Source: Pseudoalteromonas sp. R3 (lineage in GTDB: Bacteria > Pseudomonadota > Gammaproteobacteria > Enterobacterales > Alteromonadaceae). Taken from it: 64,000 nucleotides of DNA. Positions 50,366 to 59,185 of this stretch are shown here, one piece after another. The stretch covers positions 3,968,001-4,032,000 of the forward strand of contig NZ_CP034835.1 of NCBI RefSeq assembly GCF_004014715.1. The letters are read 5' to 3'. How positions within the stretch are numbered: position 1 is the first letter of the stretch; each line of letters opens with the position of its first letter. The position numbers and the translations under genes are program-made. A model generated the notes under the pieces. That model was given only the letters and a program-made list of their open reading frames with translations. It made no database searches and was not told the origin of the DNA.

Positions 50366-50385
50366 CACTGTCCAACAGTACAGCT
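50366..50385. promoter_or_regulatory. Lux-box-like element in the luxI promoter region
   Basis: CACTGTCCAACAGTACAGCT fits NNCTGT-N8-ACAGNN. It lies about 118 bp upstream of luxI. A TATAAT (50422-50427) follows without a good -35, as expected for an activator-dependent promoter. Confidence 0.62.
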
Positions 50386-50502
50386 GCCCATTGGATCGGT
50401 TATGCGATTTTCAGCGCTCCCTATAATGGGTCGTATTGAAGCAACACGGCTTAACAAAAAACGTAGTAATGCGAAACGGCTTAATTAAAAAGGAACTGAA
50501 CC

Positions 50503-51150
50503 ATGACTAAGGCAATCTCAATCATCGAAAACAACTGGCAGGTACTGGTAACACGTGCATCAAACAAACTTATCGACTGCTTTAAACTCAGACACAGTGT
50601 TTTCTCTGAAGAACTGCGCTGGGTAAAAACAGAACAAAGTAAAATGGAAATCGATAAGTACGACTTTGCCAGCACTCATGTCATGGCCTATCAGGAAGAT
50701 ACTGTGAAAGGTTACATGCGTATCACTCCTGAGCATTCGCCCTGGCTGCTGAATGATACATTTAGCTTTCTGATTGAAGATAAAAACTATCAGTTTGAGA
50801 AAAACAGTGCAGAAGTAACACGTCTTGCTGTAGACATCATTTCCAGAGATGCCAAGGTAAAAGACACCTTTACAGTGTGTGACCTGCTGATAAAAGGATT
50901 ACTGGCACATGCACAGCAAAATAATATTCAATACTGGTATATCGTTGTTTCAAGACAGATTTTGTCACTACTAAAGCGTAAAGGCCTGCCATGTGAAATA
51001 CTGGGAAAAACGGTGACTATGCCAGATGGAGTGAGAACCGTTGCAGCCAAAATTGATGTACGCCAGTTTATTTCTGCCTGTAACCAATTTTATCTGACAA
51101 ATACCGCACCAGAACCTGCAGAAAATATATCTTATCTGCAAGCTGCATAA
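50503..51150 (+). CDS. luxI: LuxI-family acyl-homoserine-lactone synthase
   Basis: A 215-residue autoinducer synthase using SAM and an acyl carrier. All residues usually invariant in LuxI proteins are visible at proper spacing: Arg30, Phe34, Trp40, Asp51, Asp54, Arg73, Phe87, Glu104 and Arg107 (LRHSVF, ELRW, MEIDKYD, GYMRITP, AEVTRLAVD). The C-terminal half, which sets acyl length, is divergent, so the AHL cannot be predicted. A SD-like AAAGGAAC precedes the ATG. luxR follows on the same strand 141-150 bp later with its own predicted promoter. Confidence 0.93.
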   Translation: MTKAISIIENNWQVLVTRASNKLIDCFKLRHSVFSEELRWVKTEQSKMEIDKYDFASTHVMAYQEDTVKGYMRITPEHSPWLLNDTFSFLIEDKNYQFEKNSAEVTRLAVDIISRDAKVKDTFTVCDLLIKGLLAHAQQNNIQYWYIVVSRQILSLLKRKGLPCEILGKTVTMPDGVRTVAAKIDVRQFISACNQFYLTNTAPEPAENISYLQAA

Positions 51151-51169
51151 AATATATTTAAAAAGCCGG

Positions 51170-51202
51170 AGCTTGGTTACCATCCGTTCCAGTAACCAAG
51201 CT
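51170..51202 (+). other. Hairpin between luxI and luxR
   Basis: AGCTTGGTTAC...GTAACCAAGCT, an 11-bp perfect stem with an 11-base loop, begins 20 bases after the luxI stop. No T tract follows, so intrinsic termination is uncertain; it could stabilise the luxI 3' end or bind a protein. Confidence 0.55.
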
Positions 51203-51234
51203 GTACCCGGGACAAAAACTTCACAAATTAACAC

Positions 51235-51262
51235 TTGACTAACCATGCACTCACCATAGAAT
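51235..51262 (+). promoter_or_regulatory. Predicted luxR promoter
   Basis: TTGACT (51235-51240), 16-base spacer, TAGAAT (51257-51262). Good sigma-70 match about 38 bp upstream of the luxR start, so luxR need not depend on luxI transcription. Confidence 0.55.
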
Positions 51263-51300
51263 AAAAATTCTCATTAAAACGTAACTATGGTGTGCTTAAT

Positions 51301-52035
51301 ATGATTGATAAGGATAAATTGATCCAAACACTGGATTTTGTCGATAGCTGTGTAAAATCGGAAAATGACAGTACTTCAGTAAATAACTTATTTAATAAAC
51401 TAGACAAACTCATTCCCATCAAATCCGCGATTTTGGCCATTGATGTACAAAATCAATTCCAACTTACAAGTCCCTCTCAACTATTTTCCTACAACTTGAG
51501 CAATGAGTGGCAGGATATCTACTTTCAACGTAAGTTCTATCAACAAGATCCTGTTCTTAATGCGCTTTCTCAAAGCAACCAGGTGGTTGACTGGCAAAGT
51601 GCGTTTCAGTTCTCTCCAGCGAAAGAGCAATACTCCAGTGATTTTCAGTTTTTATCTCAGAAATATGTGGGGAGTCACGGCTTATCTATTGTTGTCAACA
51701 ACCACAGTGGCTCTACCTTACTGTCTATTTCGACCGAGGCCATAACCAATAAAGCAGACGCGCATATCTTGTCTTACATCGCGCCGCACTTTCACGAACT
51801 GTTTTCACGCGATGGTGAAAACACACGACGAAAAATTGGCATGCCGCAACTATCCAAGCGTGAACTTGAAGTCTTGCAATGGGCCAAAGAGGGTAAGAAC
51901 AATGGTGATATTGCTATCATCCTCAGTATATCCGAGCGTACAGTCAAGTTTCATTTGTCTAATATATTCACTAAGTTGAACGTGGTGAACCGTTCTCAGG
52001 CGATAGCTAAAGGTATGAGTTTCGGGATTATCTAA
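51301..52035 (+). CDS. luxR: LuxR-family AHL-responsive transcriptional regulator
   Basis: A 244-residue regulator (ATG 51301; a GTG three codons earlier at 51292 is also possible). The autoinducer-binding domain keeps the TraR-type ligand residues at correct spacing: counted from the GTG, Trp73, Tyr77, Asp86, Pro87, Trp101 and Gly130. The C-terminal LuxR helix-turn-helix (about 187-240) reads LSKRELEVLQWAKEGKNNGD and continues with SERTVKFHLSNIFTKL. It should bind AHL made by the adjacent LuxI and recognise the lux-box-like elements around 49490-50385. Confidence 0.93.
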   Translation: MIDKDKLIQTLDFVDSCVKSENDSTSVNNLFNKLDKLIPIKSAILAIDVQNQFQLTSPSQLFSYNLSNEWQDIYFQRKFYQQDPVLNALSQSNQVVDWQSAFQFSPAKEQYSSDFQFLSQKYVGSHGLSIVVNNHSGSTLLSISTEAITNKADAHILSYIAPHFHELFSRDGENTRRKIGMPQLSKRELEVLQWAKEGKNNGDIAIILSISERTVKFHLSNIFTKLNVVNRSQAIAKGMSFGII

Positions 52036-52365
52036 GGCAGTACCTTAAAAAGTAAAAAACATATTCTGTTACAAATAATATATCCACAAAATAAACAAAC
52101 CTATTTAAGTGGATATATTATTTCAAGATGATAGTTAGAATAATACTAGCTTTTATTGAAGATAATAGAAAAATACCATTCACAACAACAATTCGACATT
52201 CAGCAGTTACAACAAAGACGATAAAAATATCATATACCAAATATTGAAATTAATCATGAACCATCATGGTGCATTATTTACACTTGATTCACGAAATAAC
52301 CTATGAGTGGTATTGTTGTATTTATTCACACAGATACAGAAATACAATACCCTGTAGTCGTGCTA
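52036..52365. other. AT-rich region between convergent luxR and the eight-gene operon
   Basis: 330 bases with no gene. It holds the long hairpin at 52073-52123 and otherwise nothing I can assign. Confidence 0.5.
52073..52123. terminator. Long AT-rich hairpin after luxR, possible terminator
   Basis: Perfect 15-bp inverted repeat (AAATAATATATCCAC / GTGGATATATTATTT) with a 21-base loop that itself contains AAATA/TATTT. It lies 38 bases after the luxR stop and could end transcription from either side, though the outer flanks are not strong T tracts. Confidence 0.5.
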
Positions 52366-53670
52366 TTAAGCTGCCATTGCCTGTTCATCAGGTTCAGGTT
52401 CCGCTATTTGCCAATTTTCAATAGCGATTTCACAACTATTCCCTTTGAGGACTTCAACATGGCTAAAATTAATACGCAATGCGCCCTGCCTGTAGGCACA
52501 GGGCTCAAAGACATCCAGACCCAGAGCTTTTGCAGCATCATTTAACTGCTTTTTAGCACGGCACAGTTTGACATTAAACTGAGTTTCATTGTCGCCAATC
52601 ATACGATGCAATAGCTCACGCTCAACCCACCCCGTTAGCAAAGGATCGACTTTTTCACCCGCTTCCCAGGCTTTCATCGCTTGCTCATGATATTCACGCA
52701 CCAATAACAGCAAGATATAGTGATGTACCCGCTCGCCCAGATCCACGCTCTGCGAGTCGCGCTTGAGCAGCAAACGCACATGCCAGTCGTTGTCACTGAC
52801 CTCAAAGCGCAGTGAGACAGGAGCATCGTTTCTTATTGTCGGCGTCACTTGCACTTTCGCAGTTCCAGCTATGGGAGCTGGTGTTACTTGCAGCGCTTCT
52901 TGCTCGACAAATGCTTCATCACCACCAAATAAGCGTAGACAGATATATTTTTCGAGCAACGCTAGGTCAAAAAATCGCTGATAGTCACCATAGCTTTCCA
53001 GCACAGAGCCTACTGCCAGAGCGCATCGCTCTCGATTAAAAAAGTGAGCACTCACCTGCAAGTAGTTGCAACCGTGCTCTATTGCACGCAGAGCATTATC
53101 ATGAGCGTCAATATTTGAAGAATAAAAGATAAATTCCGTACTCAGCTCATAGGCCAACGCCTTGGGTGCGAGCCACAGCATAAAATTCTCAACCCCGGCA
53201 GGGCGAAACCCACCCAGGCAATCTTCAAATGCGATCCGATCGCAGCCAATCAGGTCGCAGACTCGCAATGCCTTTTTGAGCTCCTGGCTGCCAATACGAT
53301 ATGCCTCTTGCAATACCAGCCTGAAGCGAAACACTTTATGTGTCAGTGCCGACTCCAGTGTATCGATCAGATCAGCGACTCGCGCTTTGCTTGCCAGTAA
53401 TTCAGGCTCAACACGCACATAACATAACCGAGGCAAGTCAGCACCGCCTTCCTCTAACATCTGTTGCAGCTGTGCCACTGTCATCGTGCTCCAGACATCG
53501 TCCATACAGGCATCAGCCCCAGACCAGACGATGTCCGCAAAATTTGCCTGTTTACTCAGAGCCAGCAGCTCAGCCGCAACCGGCTGCTCCACACGCTCAA
53601 CAAAGCCCTGAAATGTGGCGGGATACAGCTGTCTGTTCCAATTTTCCACGTGTTTTCGAACGGTTCCCAT
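52366..53670 (-). CDS. Two-domain protein: HMGL-like TIM barrel plus winged-helix-like C-terminus
   Basis: A 434-residue protein, last gene of the operon. SD AAGGAG precedes the ATG. Residues about 1-260 resemble an HMG-CoA-lyase/isopropylmalate-synthase barrel: CDLIGCDRIAFEDCLGGFRPAGV and IDAHDNALRAIEHGCNYLQVS align with the D-x-G-G-x-x-P and AN-x-x-A-x-x-G regions. The usual catalytic RDG start and metal-binding HxH are missing (YSSN instead), so catalysis by the normal route is doubtful. Residues about 290-420 (VHHYILLLLVREYHEQ, GWVERELLHRMIGDNETQFNVKLCRAKKQL) look like the winged-helix domain found at the C-terminus of some regulators. It may be a ligand-sensing regulator or a modified enzyme. 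Both domain calls are tentative. Confidence 0.45.
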   Translation of the reverse strand: MGTVRKHVENWNRQLYPATFQGFVERVEQPVAAELLALSKQANFADIVWSGADACMDDVWSTMTVAQLQQMLEEGGADLPRLCYVRVEPELLASKARVADLIDTLESALTHKVFRFRLVLQEAYRIGSQELKKALRVCDLIGCDRIAFEDCLGGFRPAGVENFMLWLAPKALAYELSTEFIFYSSNIDAHDNALRAIEHGCNYLQVSAHFFNRERCALAVGSVLESYGDYQRFFDLALLEKYICLRLFGGDEAFVEQEALQVTPAPIAGTAKVQVTPTIRNDAPVSLRFEVSDNDWHVRLLLKRDSQSVDLGERVHHYILLLLVREYHEQAMKAWEAGEKVDPLLTGWVERELLHRMIGDNETQFNVKLCRAKKQLNDAAKALGLDVFEPCAYRQGALRINFSHVEVLKGNSCEIAIENWQIAEPEPDEQAMAA

Positions 53671-53735
53671 TTGTTGCTCTCCTTTTAATCCCTCATAATC
53701 TCGACGGTAAACAGAACCACATCGTTAACTGCTGA

Positions 53736-54628
53736 CTAGACGGCGTGCTGTGCCTGCGCACGCTGAGCCAACACAAAGTACACCGCAATACCACCCCAGA
53801 TAAATGCCAGTCCCAGCCACTGACCTGCCATCACGACTTCTTTAAACAGGAGCACCGCAATCAACAACATCAGTGTCGGATTAAGGTACTGAGACAGAGA
53901 CACAAATGCGCTGCTGAGGTGTTTCACAGAAAAGTTATAAAGTAACAAAGGCAATGTGGTTACCACACCCAGAATGCACAGTTTCACTATGTCGCCCTGC
54001 TGCAACTGATGGGATAAACCGCTACCCGACGCAGTATAATGAGACCACGCCAAATACAATAGAGCGGGTAATGCAGCACACACATGCTCCGCCGCCAGAA
54101 CCACTACCGCAGGTTCGCGCAAGTAGCGTCTGAGCACCACATACAGTGCAAACGTTAAGGCGATAACCAGCCCCTGCCAGGGTAGCGCAGCATAAGCTTG
54201 CATCTTGATGTACAACATCACGCCACACAGGCACAAGGTCAGACACACATATTCTTTGAGCTGAAGCCCTTCACGATTAACCAGCTTAAGTAATAGTAAA
54301 GTCAGGACCGGTGCCAGGTAGTATCCCAGACTGGCACTGTTGAGCTGCTCACTGCTAATGCTGCTGATCACCAGCAGCCAGTTGCTGGCAATAAGCATGG
54401 CACTGAGAGCGATTAACTTAAACCGGCCACGCAGCAACGCAAGCAACGCGCTTTGCTGCCCCATCAGCGTTACTAACACCAGACACATCACGGTCGCCAG
54501 GACAATTCTCAGGCTCAGTAAATCAAACAGGGCAATGTGTGTCAGCTGATGAAAAAAATCGCTGCTGACGCCCACAACAGGTAGGCAAGTAAATTACTTG
54601 CCTGCGCGGTTTTAGTGCGCCTCAACAT
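53736..54628 (-). pseudogene. DMT/EamA-family exporter, frameshifted near its start
   Basis: Continuous reading from GTG 54575 gives 279 residues of a ten-helix RarD/EamA-like transporter that lacks its first helix. In another frame, an ATG at 54628 overlapping the upstream stop codon encodes MLRRTKTAQASNLLAYLLW, exactly the missing N-terminus. Joining at the G run (plus-strand CCC, 54571-54573) with one extra G restores YLLWGVSSDFFHQL, a standard helix 1. So the gene is probably 53736-54628 with a one-base deletion or assembly error. It would export the operon product or a precursor. Only if the GTG start works would a shortened protein be made. Confidence 0.72.
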
Positions 54629-56429
54629 GGCTGCGCACTCACTTGCTGAAATAGTACAAAATCCTGGCCACTGGCCACACTCAGCCTGTCACCATTTCCC
54701 ACTCGCAGAGGCCCGACCTGAAGCGTGCCCTCATTACTGAGTATGGCGGCCACCCGAGTAATATCACGACGACAGTCCGCCAGCAGCTCCTGTACTGAAC
54801 AACGCGGCAGCTGCTCCATCAGCAGGTTAATTGGTACCAGACTGTGTAAACTCAAACCTCGCCCATAAAGTGCCCTGGTCGGGAACTCCCGGTGATAATG
54901 GAAGGTGAAGAAATCCCCATCATGGCAGCACAGTGGCAACAGCAGCTGCGGATCAATCACAGGCTCCAGTTCTATCACAGTGGTAAAGGCTCCCTGTAAG
55001 GCATCTTCTTCCAGCTGCACTGTGGTGACAGTCTCAATCCCAGCAACCTGGCTCTGGATAAGCGTCTGCTTTTGCAGTTTATTATCTACTAACAAGCTCA
55101 CCTGATAGCCAGCTTCTAGCAAGGCATCTGCAACCAGGGTGGTCGACAACCGATCGCGGCCCACCAGCAAAACCCGTCCCTGCTGAACATGTTTGAGTTT
55201 TTGCCGTATCAGCCAGGCTTTGCTGTACGGGTAAATAAGGTTACCCAGCAACTTATCATCAAGTTTCTCAGGTGCTTTAATCACATGCTGTTCACTCACC
55301 AGCACAAAGTCCGCCAGCGCGCCCAGCCGCTGGCTTTCTGCCAGCAAACACCCAAACACTCGCTCGCCAATTTTTAGCGAACTCTGACTATCTGCCACAT
55401 GAACCACTTCGCCGATAAACTGACTCAGCGGTACCAGAGCACTTTGCGACAACAGCTGGGGATATTCACCCGCTAAAATGCGCTGGTCCAGCTCCGAGAA
55501 ACCACATCCGGTCACCTTCACCAGCACTTGTCCGGCAGCCACCACAGGACGTGCTACAACCTGCTGATGCAAGGTCTGATCCTCGCTGTTTAACCGGCTT
55601 ATTCGCATGACCTTATCATTCAGGCTTCGCTCCAAAAAAGCGCTCAGTGCACGGTTAAACTGCTGGGCATCCTCAACATGGGGACAATGATGACAACCCG
55701 TAAAAGTGTGGGCCTGAAACTGTGCAATTTGCTGCTCCAGGTCCGTGACATACTCGCAGTGAATGAAAGGATCTGCCTCACCTGTGATGGCCAGTGACGG
55801 GATCTGAGCTTGCTGTAACAACGCAACTTCATCGCATATTGGCCCGCTCTGCAGACCTGCCAGGATCCCTTCGCGCACACCGGGCTGAGTCAGTTCAACA
55901 CTGTGCGACACTTTCAGCCACTGTGCCAAAGAAACTTGCTCTTTATTGACGAACAGACCACACACCTGCTCAACATCCTCATCGCTCAATTCAGAGCGAA
56001 AAATACGCCCCTGAGATGGCTCTTCTTTAAACGCTTGCGCAGCAGTATCGGCTGAAAATGGTGGTGCGCCTACCAGTACGACGCCTTTCACCTGAGGTAA
56101 GTGAGGCAAAGCATCCAGTGCCACGTGTCCCCCAGGCTGTGGCCAATGATGACACATTCATCCAGCTGCAATGCACCGATGAAATCACGTAATTGAGTCA
56201 CACATCCGGCAAAGCTGTAAGCATCACTCTGATGTGCAGCAGACGACTCACCATGGCCAAGAAAATCCACAGCCAGACAATGAAAATGCGCACCGAAGTA
56301 GTTCATCTGGGCGTCAAACGCCGCCGCTTGCGAAGAGTTCCCATGCAAAAATATCAAAGTGGGGCCACGTCCGGTCGACTCCAGATAACTGATGGTGCCC
56401 TGGGAGGTGGTGAGTCTAGCTCGCTTCAT
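54622..56429 (-). pseudogene. Alpha/beta hydrolase fused to an MDR-like reductase domain, frameshifted
   Basis: The N-terminal part (56429 to about 56130) is an alpha/beta hydrolase: FLHGNSS oxyanion region and nucleophile Ser98 in GHSLG, where the frame breaks. The other frame continues directly with GGHVALDALPHLPQVKGVVLVGAPP and the acid and His regions (GEADPF, HCPHVED). From about residue 275 a second domain resembles a medium-chain reductase (VARPVVAAGQVLVKVTGCG, GRVLLVGRDRLSTTLVADAL) with a degraded glycine motif. A single G missing from a G5 run (56129-56133) explains the break and would give about 602 residues. It overlaps the acyltransferase gene by 14 bp and the exporter start by seven. 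An enoyl- or acyl-modifying bifunctional enzyme is plausible; function unknown. Confidence 0.7.
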
Positions 56430-57666
56430 GATAAATCTCCTGATATTGTTCGATAAACGCGCTCACCTGACGACTAAACAGCGCATTAATTTGCTGTGCC
56501 ATCGCCGTTGACATCAGAGGCTCACAGTAAGTGAAGACACAGTTCAACCTGTGCCCTGAGGTTGCCAGGTGACATGCAATCCCAACGTTTCCGGCATTGC
56601 GATTGGCAAAATTGGCATACTCCCGAACAACCACGCCGTGTCGGGCGGTATCAAACTGCACCACACCATGGTTGGTCATGGCAAAATCACAGCCAAAGCG
56701 TGACGGGTTGTCCGCACTCTGGCGTAACCGGAGCAAAGATTGCTCATCCATTGGCGGCACATAGCCAAGCTCAGCATCAATCGTTTGTGCTAACTGCTGA
56801 TCAAATTGACGAGCAAAAGTTGGCCAGTTCGTGCTGCCAGGCATATCCAAAGCACTGACGGCAATCAAACACCCAAGTGCAGAAGAGGCGCTTTTTACTG
56901 AGGTACGCTGCCTGAGTGAGATAGCCATTAACAGGCGTAACTTGCCTGTGCTGTGCACCTGTTTAATGGCCTGAGTCAAAATGTATGTCAGGACCGTATT
57001 GAGCGCACTGTCACTGTGTTTGGCAATGGCTTTCAGTGCAACCAAAGCGTCTTGTTCAATGGTTTGTCGGCAAAACCGGGTGTGTCGCTGGGCCGGTTTT
57101 GCCTGGGTGACAACGGGCCACCCCATGTGGGATGGCAGGGTCGCAGCAGTACCTCGCGCCCGCTCCAGCTGAGATTCAATCGCCGGTGCAAGTTCACTGC
57201 GCTCGCTATGTGTCAGGTTGTGATAACAATGCAGCAACTGGTCAAGCAGGTAGGCCAGACTGTGACCATCTACCAATGCATGGTGACAAGTCAGGGCAAT
57301 GTGGCTTATCGCCGTATCCTGCTGCTGGATAAGCAGAACAGAGCACAATTGCCGCTGCGGCTGTAATGGCGTGTTCAACACCGCCTGGATCAACGACTCC
57401 AGAGCCTTGTCATGTGCAACTTCCGCCAAATCTAGCTCGTGCAGCTGCCCAACTGCAGGCGCCTCTGTAAAAGCATCCTGCTGATTATTCAGTGTCAACA
57501 TCAGTGCCGGATTAAGCTGTAACCAGCGTGTCATCGCTTTAGCCAGCCTTGTCTCGTCGAGCTGTTGTCCAAGTGTCAGTAAAGACGTTGTCTGAGCATT
57601 CCCCTGCACATCGTGCAGAGTTGCCATTTTTCGCTCTAAAGTGCCAAGTGCTCTTATTTCATTCAT
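56416..57666 (-). CDS. Condensation-domain-type acyltransferase
   Basis: A 416-residue stand-alone protein of the chloramphenicol-acetyltransferase/condensation superfamily. The catalytic HHxxxDG motif is HHALVDG (128-134) in a CHHALVDGHSLAYLLDQLL context, and NTVLTYILTQAI and LRLLMAISLRQRT fit the second half. The NRPS DFGWG motif is not evident, as in PapA5-like and wax-ester acyltransferases. It probably joins an acyl thioester to an alcohol or amine made by the operon. It lies two bases after the monooxygenase and overlaps the hydrolase gene. Confidence 0.75.
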   Translation of the reverse strand: MNEIRALGTLERKMATLHDVQGNAQTTSLLTLGQQLDETRLAKAMTRWLQLNPALMLTLNNQQDAFTEAPAVGQLHELDLAEVAHDKALESLIQAVLNTPLQPQRQLCSVLLIQQQDTAISHIALTCHHALVDGHSLAYLLDQLLHCYHNLTHSERSELAPAIESQLERARGTAATLPSHMGWPVVTQAKPAQRHTRFCRQTIEQDALVALKAIAKHSDSALNTVLTYILTQAIKQVHSTGKLRLLMAISLRQRTSVKSASSALGCLIAVSALDMPGSTNWPTFARQFDQQLAQTIDAELGYVPPMDEQSLLRLRQSADNPSRFGCDFAMTNHGVVQFDTARHGVVVREYANFANRNAGNVGIACHLATSGHRLNCVFTYCEPLMSTAMAQQINALFSRQVSAFIEQYQEIYHEAS

Positions 57667-57668
57667 GA

Positions 57669-59132
57669 TCAGGCACTCTCAGCCAGTAACAGTGTGTCAT
57701 TTAAAAAACGGCTGCACTGTATTTCATTGCCACTGAAGGCAATGATCTTATCGGGCCGGACCAGTACACACTCGGCCTCAGGATCAAATTGATGTGCCAC
57801 TGTGTCTCGTTGACATACCTGGATCCGAGCCTGTTCACCTGAATACGCCACTTGTTGAGCCAAACGCTCCGCGCATGCAGCATCACTGGCAAACAAGGTG
57901 TATCCAGTGCCCTGGTGCCGATAACCTTGCAGATCAAGGGGTAAATAAATACGGCCTACACCTTTGACTGACTCAGTTGCAGCATAATCAAGCTGATAAC
58001 CAGCCGCCGCCTGAACAAATTGGCGAATAAAGGGACGATTTTTCTGTTTGGGCGTAAATAGCGCTTCGTCATCTGCCGAGTGCCGGTCAAGACGCGCGAT
58101 CAGCGAGGTATTTTTATCAGTCAGGCGCAGTAACGATTTGGCGTTCTGGCGGCGCTCTGTGTCATAGCTATCTAACAGCACGTCTGGCGCTTCGCCTTTA
58201 GCTACCTGAGCCAACTTCCAGGCCAGATTATACGCATCTCCAATGCCTGTATTCATACCAAAACCACCGATCGGGCTGAACAAGTGACAGGCGTCGCCGC
58301 AGATAAACACATTGCCACGTCTGAACTGGCTGGTTTCACGATTATAAAAGGGGGCTGAGGAAATCCAGCTGGGTTCGAAAATCTCCAGATCAGGATCAAG
58401 GCGCCGTAAATAGGCCTGGATCAGGTCAAAGTCGATGGTCTGCTTAGGGTCAAACGCCCCGGAAACCTTAATAACAATTCGGTGATAGCCCTCGGTCAGT
58501 GGCAGCAAAATAAAGAACCCATCTTCGCTGACCATGTAATAGCTCTGACTGGTGTCACGGTTCCAGCGCACCTTCACATCCGCCAGAACAAAATGCATAT
58601 CATAATCGTACCCACTGAAGGGTAATTTGAGTAACTCCCGGGTACGACTGCGCGCGCCATCACAGCCAACCACATAATCATAGGTATCTTTATATACTTG
58701 GCCATCTCGGGACAGCGTCACCTGTACCTGAGCACCCTGCTGCTGCAAATCGACCAGCGCCGTGCCACGTTCCACCTCACAGCCCATTTCGGCCATACGC
58801 GCCTGCAATGCTGCTTCGGTATCTGGTTGTGGCAGCATCAAAAAGTACGCAAAGCGACTGTTCAGTTGTTTAAAGTCCAGCTTAAACAAACGCTGACCTT
58901 CATAAATTAAGTTTACACTCTGGTTTTGTTTGCCACGTGCAAGCAACTGCTCCGTCACGCCCAAATCATCCAGAATATCTAACGAAGCCGGGTTCACACT
59001 CAGCGCTTTAGAACCGGACCCGGCAGCCACACGTGAATCAATCACGGTTGCATCAACGCCTAAACGTTTGAGTTGTAGCGCCAGCACCATGCCTGTTGGT
59101 CCGGCCCCTACAATTAAGACTTGCTTAACCAT
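57669..59132 (-). CDS. FAD-dependent aromatic-hydroxylase-type monooxygenase
   Basis: A 487-residue group A flavoprotein monooxygenase. The chosen ATG at 59132 gives MVKQVLIVGAGPTGMVLALQL with the GxGxxG loop; a GTG nine codons upstream lacks support. The DG motif is in YVVGCDGARSRTRELL and the second FAD motif is VFICGDACHLFSPIGGFGMNTGIGDAYNLAWKL. A thioredoxin-like C-terminal domain typical of the phenol-hydroxylase/RebC/polyketide-hydroxylase branch is present. Such enzymes hydroxylate electron-rich rings or tailor polyketides using NAD(P)H and O2. It follows the aldo/keto reductase in the operon. Confidence 0.86.
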   Translation of the reverse strand: MVKQVLIVGAGPTGMVLALQLKRLGVDATVIDSRVAAGSGSKALSVNPASLDILDDLGVTEQLLARGKQNQSVNLIYEGQRLFKLDFKQLNSRFAYFLMLPQPDTEAALQARMAEMGCEVERGTALVDLQQQGAQVQVTLSRDGQVYKDTYDYVVGCDGARSRTRELLKLPFSGYDYDMHFVLADVKVRWNRDTSQSYYMVSEDGFFILLPLTEGYHRIVIKVSGAFDPKQTIDFDLIQAYLRRLDPDLEIFEPSWISSAPFYNRETSQFRRGNVFICGDACHLFSPIGGFGMNTGIGDAYNLAWKLAQVAKGEAPDVLLDSYDTERRQNAKSLLRLTDKNTSLIARLDRHSADDEALFTPKQKNRPFIRQFVQAAAGYQLDYAATESVKGVGRIYLPLDLQGYRHQGTGYTLFASDAACAERLAQQVAYSGEQARIQVCQRDTVAHQFDPEAECVLVRPDKIIAFSGNEIQCSRFLNDTLLLAESA

Positions 59133-59185
59133 TACACATACTCTTTTGTTGAGGGGCACCCAAACCTGGGTGCCGGAACTTAGAA

